Origin: Bradyrhizobium sp. CCBAU 53421
Lineage (GTDB): Bacteria > Pseudomonadota > Alphaproteobacteria > Rhizobiales > Xanthobacteraceae
Reading direction: 5' to 3'
Assembly (NCBI RefSeq): GCF_015291625.1
Contig: NZ_CP030047.1
Coordinates: 6,386,001-6,450,000, forward strand
DNA length: 64,000 bases
Under the pieces are notes generated by a model. It saw only the letters and a program-made list of their open reading frames with translations. It made no database searches and was not told the origin of the DNA. This document shows positions 54,960 to 63,575 of this stretch, in pieces. The stretch's first letter is position 1. Every line of letters starts with the position of its first letter. A program made the translations under genes and the position numbers.

Positions 54960-55772
54960 ATGCGCGCCGCTCGCTCGATGACGCCTGTCCGCATCATAGG
55001 CCTTGCCGGCCTGCTGGCGTGCCTCTGCCTTCCGGCACGAGCCGCCGACCCCAAAGCCGATCCAAAGCCCGACGCCACGATCAAGAACCCGAGCATCGAG
55101 GCGAGCGTCTATCTCGACGACAAGATCAAGGCCGATGGCGCGCTGGCGGCCGATTGCCTCGCCGAGGGCCGGAAGTGGATCGACAAGAACGCCACCGAGG
55201 CGGCCTCCGACCGCAAGCAGGAGCCTGAGCTGTTCAAGGATCGCGGCGGCTATTCGTTCGAGCGCAAATATTCGGTGCGTTCGATCGTCGATGACCGCTA
55301 TGTCAGCGTGTTGCGCAACGACTACATGGACACGCTCGGCGCGCATCCGAACTCCGACGTCAACACCATCCTGTGGGACACGGCGGAGAAGAAGCGCATC
55401 AGCATCCGTCCCTTCTTCACCGAGACTGCGGACAACGGCCCGACCATGAAGGCCTTACTCAAGGCCGTCATCGCGGCGCTGACGGTCGAAAAGAAGAAGC
55501 GAGCCGGTGATGAGCCGCTCCCGGCGAACTGGCATGACGAGCTGAAGCCAACCCTGCTCAAGATCGGCGCCGTGACGCTCGCGCCGTCGACGGTGTCAGG
55601 CAAGAGTTCCGGCCTCACCTTCCACTACCCGCCCTATGCCGTCGGCCCCTACGCCGAAGGCCAGTATGTCGTCTTTGTGCCGTGGGAGGCGCTGAAGTCG
55701 TATCTGACGGCGGAAGGCGCAAAGATCTTCGCCGGGGCGCGACCGAAGAACGATGTGGACGATCAGCAATAG
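54960..55772 (+). CDS. DUF3298 (RsiV-like) exported protein
   Basis: This is a 270-residue protein. GGAG 5 bases before the ATG at 54960 supports this start. A signal peptide is visible (IIGLAGLLACLCLPARAA), followed by a DUF3298/DUF4163 region with SVYLDDKIKADGALAADC, KYSVRSIVDDRYVSVLRN and a C-terminal VVFVPWEALKSYL. In RsiV this fold binds lysozyme; here no sigma factor is adjacent, so a sensory role is unproved. It is 34 bp downstream of the mutase gene. Confidence 0.85.
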   Translation: MRAARSMTPVRIIGLAGLLACLCLPARAADPKADPKPDATIKNPSIEASVYLDDKIKADGALAADCLAEGRKWIDKNATEAASDRKQEPELFKDRGGYSFERKYSVRSIVDDRYVSVLRNDYMDTLGAHPNSDVNTILWDTAEKKRISIRPFFTETADNGPTMKALLKAVIAALTVEKKKRAGDEPLPANWHDELKPTLLKIGAVTLAPSTVSGKSSGLTFHYPPYAVGPYAEGQYVVFVPWEALKSYLTAEGAKIFAGARPKNDVDDQQ

Positions 55773-55784
55773 TTCGCAGCCCGC

Positions 55785-56000
55785 ATGAGCGGGGCAAGAG
55801 GGCCGCTTGCACGATTTCGGAATAATGGAATTATGCCGCTGATTTGCCCGACGTGTCAAGCTGCACGTCGAATGCCGGCAGCCAGTGGCTACTGTGCATG
55901 GGGTTGTTTTCGATATTTTGGCAGCGCGCGCCCTGCCACGGCAGCTATCGCATCCGCCTATCGGCCTCCGGGCGTCATCAACAAGCCGCGCCCGAACCGA
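55785..56000. repeat. Conserved-looking intergenic element upstream of meaB
   Basis: The spacer between the DUF3298 gene and meaB carries ATAATGGAATTATGCCGCTG, TTGCCCGACGTGTCAAG and TGCATGGGGTTGTTTTCGAT. These phrases are recalled from many intergenic sites in Bradyrhizobium and Rhodopseudomonas. Short frames through it (for example 55785-56051) are not supported as genes. Confidence 0.5.
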
Positions 56001-56047
56001 TCCGCGTTCCCCTCGCCTGCCATGGCCAGCCGTTGTAAACCAAGTCC

Positions 56048-57040
56048 ATGACCGCCTCGAAGCCCGCCGCTCCCGACATCCACGCCCTCGCCAAGGAGCT
56101 CCGCACCGGCCACCGCGCCGCGCTGGCGCGGGCGATCACGCTGGTCGAGAGCCGGCGCAGCGATCACCAGGCGGCGGCGCGCGAGCTGGTGCAGGCGCTG
56201 TTGCCTGACACCGGCAAGGCGGTGCGGGTCGGCATCACCGGCTCGCCCGGCGTCGGCAAATCGACCACCATCGATGCGCTCGGCATGTTCCTGATCGAGC
56301 GTGGCCACAAGGTCGCGGTGCTGGCGGTCGATCCCTCCTCGGCGCGGACCGGCGGCTCGATCCTCGGCGACAAGACGCGGATGGCGCGGCTCGCCGTCTC
56401 CGACCAGGCCTTCATCCGCCCCTCGCCGTCCTCGGGCACGCTCGGCGGCGTCGCGGCGAAGACCCGCGAGGCGATGCTGCTGTGCGAGGCCGCGGGCTTC
56501 GACGTGGTGCTGGTCGAAACCGTCGGCATCGGCCAGTCGGAGACCGCGGTCTGCGACATGACCGATTTCTTCCTGGCCTTGATGCTGCCGGGCGCCGGCG
56601 ACGAATTGCAGGGCATCAAGAAGGGCCTCGTCGAGCTCGCCGACATGATCGCGATCAACAAGGCCGACGGCGACAACTTCAAGCGCGCCAACCTCGCCGC
56701 CGCCGACTATCGCAGCGCGCTGCACATCCTGGCACCACGCTCGGAGCACTGGCATCCGCCGGTCGAGACCTATTCCGCGCTGACCGGCGCCGGCCTCGAC
56801 CGGCTCTGGCAGAAGATCCTCGACCACCGCACCGCGATGAACGCCTCCGGCGAATTCGAGGCCCGCCGCCGGGAGCAGCAGGTGAAGTGGATGTGGTCGA
56901 TGCTGGAAAGCCGGATGATGGCGCGGCTGCGCAGTGACGCTGCGATCCGCGCCAGGGTCAAGAAGATGGAGGCCGAGGTCGCCGGCGGCCGCATCTCGCC
57001 CGCGGTCGCCGCCGAGCAGATCGCGGAGATGCTGCATTGA
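56048..57040 (+). CDS. meaB: MeaB, methylmalonyl-CoA mutase-associated GTPase
   Basis: This is a 330-residue G3E-family GTPase. Motifs are P-loop GSPGVGKSTTIDAL (about 61-69), VDPSSARTGGSILGDKTRMA, the switch ETVGIGQSE, and NKADGDN (G4). It chaperones the mutase, gating adenosylcobalamin delivery and removing damaged cofactor. It lies 1.1 kb after mutB on the same strand, with the DUF3298 gene between them. Its stop overlaps the pcp start as TTGA. Confidence 0.96.
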   Translation: MTASKPAAPDIHALAKELRTGHRAALARAITLVESRRSDHQAAARELVQALLPDTGKAVRVGITGSPGVGKSTTIDALGMFLIERGHKVAVLAVDPSSARTGGSILGDKTRMARLAVSDQAFIRPSPSSGTLGGVAAKTREAMLLCEAAGFDVVLVETVGIGQSETAVCDMTDFFLALMLPGAGDELQGIKKGLVELADMIAINKADGDNFKRANLAAADYRSALHILAPRSEHWHPPVETYSALTGAGLDRLWQKILDHRTAMNASGEFEARRREQQVKWMWSMLESRMMARLRSDAAIRARVKKMEAEVAGGRISPAVAAEQIAEMLH

Positions 57041-57684
57041 GCGGTAGACTGCGCATCCTCGTCACCGCCTTCGGGCCGTTCCCGGGTGCGCCGTTCAACC
57101 CGACCATGCCGGTGGTCAAGCGGCTGACCACGCTGCGCCGGCCGGCGTTCGACGACGTCGCGCTGACGAGCCACATCTTCGACGTCACCTACGCCGCCGT
57201 CGATCGCGAATTGCCGGAACTGATCGCACGACACCGGCCGCAGGCGCTCTTGATGTTCGGCCTCGCCGGCCGCACCAGATATCTGCGGATCGAAAGCCGC
57301 GCCCGCAATGCGGTGACGACGCGCTTCCCCGATGCCGGCCGCCAGCATGCGCGCAAGGGATCGATCGCAGGCGGCGCCGATGCCAAGCTGTTCGGGCCGC
57401 ACAGCGAGAAGTTGCTGCGCGCGGCGCTGGCCACCGGCATCGACGCACGGATGTCGCGCGACGCCGGCAGCTATCTCTGCAACTATCTGAGCTGGCGCGC
57501 GATCGAGGCCGTCGACGGCGAGAACGAGCTGCGCCTCGCGCAGTTCATCCATGTTCCGCCGCTCGCCCATGACGGCACGGCCGCACCGGGCAAATCAGAC
57601 GTCACGCTGGAAGCGCTGGTCGATGCCGGCGAAGCCATACTGATGGAGCTGGTGAAGCTGACCCGGCAGGCCCTGCGCGCGTAA
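57037..57684 (+). CDS. pcp: Pyroglutamyl-peptidase I (C15)
   Basis: This is a 215-residue cysteine peptidase removing N-terminal pyroglutamate. The catalytic triad is readable: E86 in RYLRIESRA, C148 in GSYLCNYLSW and H172 in FIHVPP. The start is a TTG at 57037 overlapping the meaB stop (TTGA), so translation is coupled. The last part of this gene (57645-57699) is the segment that reappears at 61113-61164. Confidence 0.92.
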   Translation: MSGRLRILVTAFGPFPGAPFNPTMPVVKRLTTLRRPAFDDVALTSHIFDVTYAAVDRELPELIARHRPQALLMFGLAGRTRYLRIESRARNAVTTRFPDAGRQHARKGSIAGGADAKLFGPHSEKLLRAALATGIDARMSRDAGSYLCNYLSWRAIEAVDGENELRLAQFIHVPPLAHDGTAAPGKSDVTLEALVDAGEAILMELVKLTRQALRA

Positions 57685-58078
57685 AGCGACGCGGATTGAC
57701 GATACCCTCAGCGGGACGCTGTGCATCTCGGCGTCGTTTGAAAGCTACCAATGCCTCGACATCGGCGCGCAAAGCGGCCTTTGCCGGAGGTCCGAGTCGG
57801 GGCCAGGAGCGGAACAATTACGGTTCTCTGGTCGCAAAGCGTGGCCAAGGGGAGACTTGACTGTGAACCTTTCCTTCGCTCGGCGGACTTACGTTCAGCC
57901 ATAACCAGCCCTCGACAGGCCGAAAGGCATCGTCAGACAACAACACATGGCTGGCGGCCGTAGACGCGATCGTTTGAAGATCGTCGGTCGAGTTGTCCGG
58001 AATTTTTGACTGATTTTGTCCAGGGGACGCAGGCCGGCGCCTGCCGGACCTCATCTCCGTGCCATTGGAGGAGATACC
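57685..58078. other. 394-bp stretch upstream of the FAD oxidoreductase
   Basis: No frame here is supported as a gene. GC is lower than in the meaB-pcp operon, and the transition in composition begins directly after pcp. A good ribosome-binding site (GGAGGAG) lies just before 58079. Confidence 0.45.
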
Positions 58079-59518
58079 ATGACCGAGATCCGGCTGGCCT
58101 CGCTACAGGGCGGGGCGATTGTGCTTGGAAATGACACTCTCGATGCCTTGCGACAGACATTGCGTGGGATTGTTTGTCTGCCCCAGGAAGCGGGCTACGA
58201 TGAGGCCCGCGCGATCTGGAACGCGATGATAGACCGCCGCCCAGGCGTGGTAGTCCGCTGCAGAGGTGCCGCGGACATTATGCATGCCGTCACTTTCGCA
58301 CGCGAGCGCGGCGTCCTGCTTGCGGTGCGCGCCGGCGGCCACAACATTGCCGGGAATGCCGTATGTGAAGGAGGCCTGTTGCTGGACCTCTCGCTCATGC
58401 GCGGCGTACGGATCGATCCTGCTCGCCGGACCGCTCGCGTCGAACCGGGCGCGACCCTCGGCGACTTCGACAGGGAGGCGCAAGCCTTCGGACTGGCCAC
58501 TCCGCTCGGCATCAATTCGACGACCGGCGTGGCTGGCCTCACGCTTGGCGGCGGATTCGGATGGCTCAGCCGCAAGTTCGGGTTGGCTGTCGATAACCTC
58601 ATCTCGGCCGACGTGGTCACGGCTGACGGCAAGCTTGTGCGCGCGAGCGCAGACGAGAACCCCGACCTGTTTTGGGCGCTGCGCGGAGGTGGCGGCAATT
58701 TCGGCGTCGTGAGCTCGTTCGAATTTCGCCTGCACCCGGTCGGGCCCATGGTCCTCTCCGGCCTGATTGTCCATCCTTTTGCCCGGGCAAGAGAACTTCT
58801 GGCCGGCTATCGCCAGATCGCAGCCAAAGCCCCCGACGAACTCACGCAATGGGTGGTCCTCAGAAAGGCTCCGCCACTTCCCTTCCTTCCGGCCGACATT
58901 CACGGTAAGGAAATTCTCGTCTTTGCGGTCTGTTATGTAGGCGATGAGCGCGACGGCAATCGTGCTTTGGCTCCGCTGCGTGAGCTGGGAACGCCGATTG
59001 CGGACGTGATCGGCATGCAGCCCTTCACCGCCTGGCAGAGTGCGTTCGACCCGTTGCTGACTCCGGGTGCCCACAATTATTGGAAGTCGCACAATTTTGT
59101 CGATCTCAGCGACGGTCTCCTGGATGTCCTCGTCGATGAGGTTGCGCGACTTCCAACCGAGGAGTGCGAAATCTTCATTGGACAGCTCGGCGGAGCCTCT
59201 AGCCGTGTGGCGCCTGACGCCATGGCTTATCCTCATCGCAGCGCAAATTTTGCGATGAATGTTCATACACGATGGCGTCAATCCGCCGACAAGCAGCGCT
59301 CGATCGACTGGGCTCGGAGGCTTTTTGCCGAAACTGCGCCTCACGCAACCGGCGGCGTCTATGTCAACTTCATGCCCGAGGACGAAACCGATCGCGTGTC
59401 CAACGCATACGGCGCAAACTACGCGCGTCTCACGACACTGAAGTCGAAATACGATCCCGGCAATCTGTTCCGGTTGAACCAGAACGTCCAGCCGTCCGCG
59501 CAGCGTCCGGCGGCCTGA
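58079..59518 (+). CDS. FAD-linked (VAO/BBE-type) oxidoreductase
   Basis: This is a 479-residue oxidoreductase of the vanillyl-alcohol-oxidase/berberine-bridge class. The ATG at 58079 has GGAGGAG upstream. The N-terminal FAD domain has AVRAGGHNIAGNAVC, where the His can form the 8-alpha covalent flavin link, and GVAGLTLGGGFGWLSRKFG. The second, Cys-linked site of bicovalent enzymes is not evident in that loop. A C-terminal NPxNLFR-like motif is present as YDPGNLFRLNQN. It oxidises an alcohol, sugar or alkaloid-type substrate. No signal peptide. The codon pattern is less GC-biased than its left neighbours. Confidence 0.9.
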   Translation: MTEIRLASLQGGAIVLGNDTLDALRQTLRGIVCLPQEAGYDEARAIWNAMIDRRPGVVVRCRGAADIMHAVTFARERGVLLAVRAGGHNIAGNAVCEGGLLLDLSLMRGVRIDPARRTARVEPGATLGDFDREAQAFGLATPLGINSTTGVAGLTLGGGFGWLSRKFGLAVDNLISADVVTADGKLVRASADENPDLFWALRGGGGNFGVVSSFEFRLHPVGPMVLSGLIVHPFARARELLAGYRQIAAKAPDELTQWVVLRKAPPLPFLPADIHGKEILVFAVCYVGDERDGNRALAPLRELGTPIADVIGMQPFTAWQSAFDPLLTPGAHNYWKSHNFVDLSDGLLDVLVDEVARLPTEECEIFIGQLGGASSRVAPDAMAYPHRSANFAMNVHTRWRQSADKQRSIDWARRLFAETAPHATGGVYVNFMPEDETDRVSNAYGANYARLTTLKSKYDPGNLFRLNQNVQPSAQRPAA

Positions 59519-59628
59519 CGAAATACAAGGCAGCAAACCGCCGGTTAGCCTTGGCGAAACCATCGCTGTTACTCGACCGTTTCGGTCTTTGGGTGATGGT
59601 TTCGCTTCGCTGTACGCATGAGGCAACC

Positions 59629-60957
59629 CTATTGGACGGCAGCGAACAAATCCCACGCTCCTGGGATGCCCTTGAGATCGAACGAGCCACGCTCCGAAAA
59701 TTTCAATCCGGCTCCTGCGACCAGGTCGGTCACGACGCGCGACACGAGGACTTCATTTGCATCCGACCGCCCCATCACGCGAGCGGCGACATGGACCGCT
59801 ATTCCACCGACGTCACTGCCGCGCACTTCGATCTCGCCGGTGTGTAATCCGGCGCGCAGCGGCAGACCGAGCTGGCGCGCAGCTTCGCCCAGTGCGAGGG
59901 CACAGCGAACACCGCGTCCAGGTCCATCGAACGTCGCCAGGATGCCATCTCCGGTATTCTTCACCAGCCTCCCGCGATGCCTCTCGACCACCTGTGCTGC
60001 CAAGCGGTCATGAGAATCAAGCAGTTCGTGCCAGCGGCGATCACCAACCTCGATGGCTTTCGTCGTGGAATTGACGATGTCTGTAAACAGGACGGTCGCC
60101 AGCACACGGTCGACATCTTCTCCCACCTCGGGACGGTGACCGGTGACAAATTCCTCGATGTCGTCAATCACCCGTTCGCATTCGGTCGTAAAGAAGACAC
60201 CGTGCGGAAGGCCCTCGTATTCGATGTACTTCGCGCCGGCGATTGCGGCCCCCAGCTTTCGCCCCTCCGATACAGGCACCACGGCATCGGCCTGGCTGTG
60301 CAACACGAGAGTTGGGACGCGCACGCTCTGCAGCACGGGCGTCACGTCGATCAGCCGGTTCATCACCATGATCGCCTTGAAAGCACCGGGGCTGCAGCTC
60401 ATCCGCTCGAACTTGCCGAGCGCCGCGAGCTGCTCTTGGGAGCCGTTCGCCAGACCGACGACGTTCCTCATCATCTGCCCCGAGCCCCAGCTTGCAACAA
60501 CCCTGTCTGCAAACGCCTCGAACTGGGCCGCCGGGATCGAGTAGCCGGCGCGCACGAAACCGCCGACCAGCACCAAATGGGAAACACGATCTGGATGTGT
60601 GGCCGAAAAGAGCAGGCTCATCGGGCAGCCTTCCGACATGCCCAGCAGAACCGTTTTGCGGGACCCGACCGCGTCAAGCACGGCGCGAACGTCGTCCATT
60701 CGCTCTTCCAACGTCGGCACGCCGGATACTCGATCGGACAGTCCTTGACCGCGCTTGTCGAAGCTTATGAGCCGGGCGAAGCGCCCCAGCCGCTGCGCGT
60801 TGCTGCTTATGCACGGCAACTCGTGCACGACCTCAAGGTGGGAGATCGAGCCAGGCACGACGAGAATGTCGATCGGCCCGTCCCCGGTCACGTGATAGGC
60901 AATATTGACATCGCCGCTGCGCGCGTATTGCGTCTGGGGCATAATGAAATCGGCCAT
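59629..60957 (-). CDS. Alpha/beta-hydrolase fused to class III adenylate cyclase
   Basis: This is a 442-residue fusion. The ATG at 60957 has GGAG 6 bases upstream. Residues 15-265 form an alpha/beta hydrolase with a complete triad: S108 (GMSEGCP), D224 (SQADAVVP) and H252 (GLPHGV). Residues 285-440 are a class III cyclase with metal Asp at D293 (LFTDIVNST) and D337 (KNTGDG) and the adenine-type Lys K333. The transition-state Asn is replaced by His (H389, in AVHVAAR) while R393 remains. It probably makes cAMP in response to a ligand bound or cleaved by the hydrolase half. Confidence 0.92.
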   Translation of the reverse strand: MADFIMPQTQYARSGDVNIAYHVTGDGPIDILVVPGSISHLEVVHELPCISSNAQRLGRFARLISFDKRGQGLSDRVSGVPTLEERMDDVRAVLDAVGSRKTVLLGMSEGCPMSLLFSATHPDRVSHLVLVGGFVRAGYSIPAAQFEAFADRVVASWGSGQMMRNVVGLANGSQEQLAALGKFERMSCSPGAFKAIMVMNRLIDVTPVLQSVRVPTLVLHSQADAVVPVSEGRKLGAAIAGAKYIEYEGLPHGVFFTTECERVIDDIEEFVTGHRPEVGEDVDRVLATVLFTDIVNSTTKAIEVGDRRWHELLDSHDRLAAQVVERHRGRLVKNTGDGILATFDGPGRGVRCALALGEAARQLGLPLRAGLHTGEIEVRGSDVGGIAVHVAARVMGRSDANEVLVSRVVTDLVAGAGLKFSERGSFDLKGIPGAWDLFAAVQ

Positions 60958-61286
60958 ATCCAACTCCAGTACCGCGACGTGTTGAAACCAGACTGTCGAA
61001 AAAGGGTTTCGTCTACTCTTGAAATACGAAATTCTATCACACTATGAATCCGTCGTCCCGCCCGGCAAGAGGCGCGGATTGCGATCGTTACGCAAGTGCG
61101 GCGGGATGCGCTGGAGCTGGTGCAGCCGACCCGGCAGGCGGCGCGCGTGAATGGCGCGGATTGAGCCGTCTATGGACGCCTGCGCGTCAGGGCGTCATTG
61201 AGTTCTACCAAGTTCAAGCCTCAACAGGGCCACGAGGGAGTGACGACGTCGACACGCCGCCACCCGAACCGCGAAACTTTATCACA
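60958..61286. other. 329-bp stretch with a pcp 3'-end relic
   Basis: No gene is supported. Bases 61113-61164 closely resemble the 3' end of pcp (57645-57699). An open frame there ends DALELVQPTRQAARVNGAD, related to the Pcp C-terminus, so this is best read as a duplicated fragment. Confidence 0.55.
61113..61164 (+). pseudogene. Relic of the pcp 3' end
   Basis: Three exact blocks shared with 57645-57699 occur in the same order and with nearly equal spacing: GGAGCTGGTG, GACCCGGCAGGC and GCGGATTGA. In the first two blocks the spacing is identical (offset 15). The intervening bases differ, as expected of a decaying copy. Confidence 0.55.
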
Positions 61287-62705
61287 CTACCGAGCGGCCT
61301 GCGTTCGCGTCACCGGCGGCGGGCTCCAGTTTCCGTTGAGGGCTTCGGATTTCGGCGAGTAGATGCGCATGGTCAGGTTGAACGCGCCTTTCGGCGCCGG
61401 GAGCCAATTGGCTTCCTTATCCTTGCCGGGGCTCTCGTTCTGGAAGTACAGATCGAGCGAGCCATCCGTGTTGTACTGGAATGGCATCCAGCTGCTGACG
61501 GCAAACCGGTCGAGCGCATTTCCCACCTGGAAACCGTCGGAGTCGTAGAGGGTCACCGACCAGAAGGCGTTCGTCGGAGGCGTGTTGCCCTTCTCGAAGT
61601 GGAGCATGTATTTTTTCGAACCGTCGAGCGGTTCGCCCGTTCCATCGGCCAGATTCGCTGGGTAAATGGCGTCCTCGGGAAGGTTCGCGCCGAGGCCGAA
61701 CTGTGCGATCATGGCTCGCTTCAGGTAATAGTTGCCGTACACGCCCATGGTGTCGGTGTTCATCGACCAGCCGTTCACGACTCGCGCGAGCGTCGGCAAC
61801 TTCCAGGCCATCAGCTTCTGTGCATCCTTCGGAACATCCGCCAAAGCACGGCGAATGACGGGGTCTGCTTTAGCCATGTCAAAGCTGTTGCCCGGCTCGA
61901 TGCCGATTTTCTTCAACTGCGCGATCATCGGCTGGTCGGTAAGGTGGGGCGGATTGATCTTGAGAAGCTCAGCGGCATAAGCGAAGAACTTGTCGGCGGA
62001 CATGCCGTCGACCTGGGTCTTGGGCGGCGTCTTCATGTCGACGGTCGGATCAATCTTTGCTTCCACCGGGTTTGCCGGTTTGCCCCAACCCGACAGCGGG
62101 GCGATCTTGTAGCCGGCCTGGATCTTGTGAACCGCATCATAGTCCTGCGGCCCATCCGTTTTGGTGCGTCCGATGATCCACACGTAGGGCGTCGTCGCGC
62201 TGATGCGCGTCATTCCAGGAGGAACGGTCCCGCTCCAGCCAGGCGGCGTGACGAGGAAGTTGCCGGCCTGCGTGCCAGTGGTTCGCCAACCGGGTGACGC
62301 GAACACGTCGCTCCACATGTCAAGCATTGGCAGGAGATAGAACCGTCCATCCGTATCCGGTGCGGAGACGACCTGCGGCTCCTTGGTCAGATCGAGCCAC
62401 GCTATGGAATACAGCGTATCGAAATTCGAGCGCACGACTCCCTTGAAGTCGGCAGGTGGATAGGCGGGTATGTTCGTAAAGACGTTCATTGGACCCTTGC
62501 CGAACTCCTTGCCGGGTTCGACATTGGTGAACTGCTTTCGGGTCACGTCCATCGAGAGCAGCGGATAGAAATAGATATAGGCATCGACTCCGATCGCATG
62601 CGCATCTTGTTCGGTGATCGACGCTTGCGCGGCAACGGAAGCTGGTGACGATGCGAACAACACTCCAGCGAAAAGGCCCGCCAAAGCCAAGCGCATGTGC
62701 GTCAT
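61287..62705 (-). CDS. DUF1254-DUF1214 exported protein
   Basis: This is a 472-residue protein with a signal peptide (LALAGLFAGVLFASSPASVA). The N-terminal DUF1254 region (about 35-165) has DAYIYFYPLLSMDVTRKQF and LDTLYSIAWLDLTKEP-like sequence. The C-terminal DUF1214 region (about 340-460) has YMLHFEKGNTPPTNAFWSVT and a late NLTMRIYSPKSEAL. The start at 62705 has GGGGAG upstream. It is the fused counterpart of the split pair at 27676-28874. A periplasmic location is expected; the function is unknown. It diverges from the 62892 gene across a FixK-type box. Confidence 0.9.
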   Translation of the reverse strand: MTHMRLALAGLFAGVLFASSPASVAAQASITEQDAHAIGVDAYIYFYPLLSMDVTRKQFTNVEPGKEFGKGPMNVFTNIPAYPPADFKGVVRSNFDTLYSIAWLDLTKEPQVVSAPDTDGRFYLLPMLDMWSDVFASPGWRTTGTQAGNFLVTPPGWSGTVPPGMTRISATTPYVWIIGRTKTDGPQDYDAVHKIQAGYKIAPLSGWGKPANPVEAKIDPTVDMKTPPKTQVDGMSADKFFAYAAELLKINPPHLTDQPMIAQLKKIGIEPGNSFDMAKADPVIRRALADVPKDAQKLMAWKLPTLARVVNGWSMNTDTMGVYGNYYLKRAMIAQFGLGANLPEDAIYPANLADGTGEPLDGSKKYMLHFEKGNTPPTNAFWSVTLYDSDGFQVGNALDRFAVSSWMPFQYNTDGSLDLYFQNESPGKDKEANWLPAPKGAFNLTMRIYSPKSEALNGNWSPPPVTRTQAAR

Positions 62706-62774
62706 GCTTGTCTCCCCTGGTGTAATTGCGGATGCAATTCAAAGCCATTTGGCGCGCAGTACGCCTTGTCGGTC

Positions 62775-62788
62775 TTGATCCAGATCAA
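62775..62788. promoter_or_regulatory. FixK/FNR-type box
   Basis: TTGATCCAGATCAA is a perfect TTGA-N6-TCAA palindrome, the consensus for rhizobial FixK2/FnrN. It lies 70 bp from the start of the DUF1254-DUF1214 gene and 104 bp from the start of the secreted-protein gene, so it could serve either direction under low oxygen. Confidence 0.65.
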
Positions 62789-62891
62789 GAGACGGGTGGA
62801 GATAAATCCATAGATTCAGCCATATGGACATACAGGCGGCTTGGCCTGCTCGCACCCCGTCATTCATTTCATAACGGTAGGAGTTTTCATC

Positions 62892-63269
62892 ATGCGGATG
62901 GCCCTTTTGTTCTTTGTGTTTGGCGGTCAATTTGCGAGCCCCTTGGCGATGCCGGTCGGTGATGGCGTGCCAGTCATCAATGTCGAGAAGACCTGCAGGG
63001 AGACAACGGAGGTGGACAAGGCCGCCAACCTTGCTCTTGCTCAGCCCTTTGAGAAATGCATGAGCGACGAGAATAGCGCGAAGGCGCAACTCGCTGCTAT
63101 CTGGTCGACCTATTCCGCTCCCGTCCGTGCGCGCTGCGAGCAGGAAGCGACGCTTGACGGGCTTGGCAGCTACGTTGACCTGCTGACCTGCATGCAGATG
63201 GCCGGCCCCGGAGCCCCGACGCGCGCAACGGACATCAGGGGTGCGAGCAAGAATCGAAACAAGAACTAG
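62892..63269 (+). CDS. Small secreted protein
   Basis: This is a 125-residue protein. The ATG at 62892 has AGGAG 9 bases upstream. A signal peptide is visible (RMALLFFVFGGQFASPLA). The mature part has four Cys (TCRETTEV, FEKCMSDE, RCEQEATL, TCMQMAGP) and is helical. It lies downstream of the FixK-type box. No family is recognised. The codon pattern is that of the accessory segment, with lower third-position GC. Confidence 0.65.
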   Translation: MRMALLFFVFGGQFASPLAMPVGDGVPVINVEKTCRETTEVDKAANLALAQPFEKCMSDENSAKAQLAAIWSTYSAPVRARCEQEATLDGLGSYVDLLTCMQMAGPGAPTRATDIRGASKNRNKN

Positions 63270-63575
63270 GATCGACACAAGAACTGGCGTGTGCAACTGC
63301 CTGTGAAGCGGCTAGATTGCCGTGTCGCAGCGCCTCAGTACGCCGCGCCTTTCGGCTCAAGCACGAATGCCTCTGGAATGCTGGCTCACCTGCCTGCGCC
63401 TGCGCGGGTGACGACACCGGGCTGTTTAGCAACGCAAATCGGCTGCACCGGAGGTTAACCCTACCGCCAACAATCGCCCGGCTGCGTCGGCGTGTTCACC
63501 ATGCCGCGCCGCATTTCGCGCTACCACTCGACCCGCGAACGTCACCGCTCGCGAATGTTTGCGAGGGCCGTGCCC
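63270..63575. other. 306-bp spacer before the Tat protein gene
   Basis: No gene is supported. An in-frame ATG at 63501 could extend the next gene by 25 residues, but those residues are Arg-rich and the usual family start is at the twin-arginine signal. No palindrome with clear arms was seen. Confidence 0.4.

Noticed and set aside
57807..57835. GGAAC upstream of the FAD oxidoreductase as an EcfG promoter
   Set aside because: No CGTT occurs 16 or 17 bases downstream of the GGAAC.
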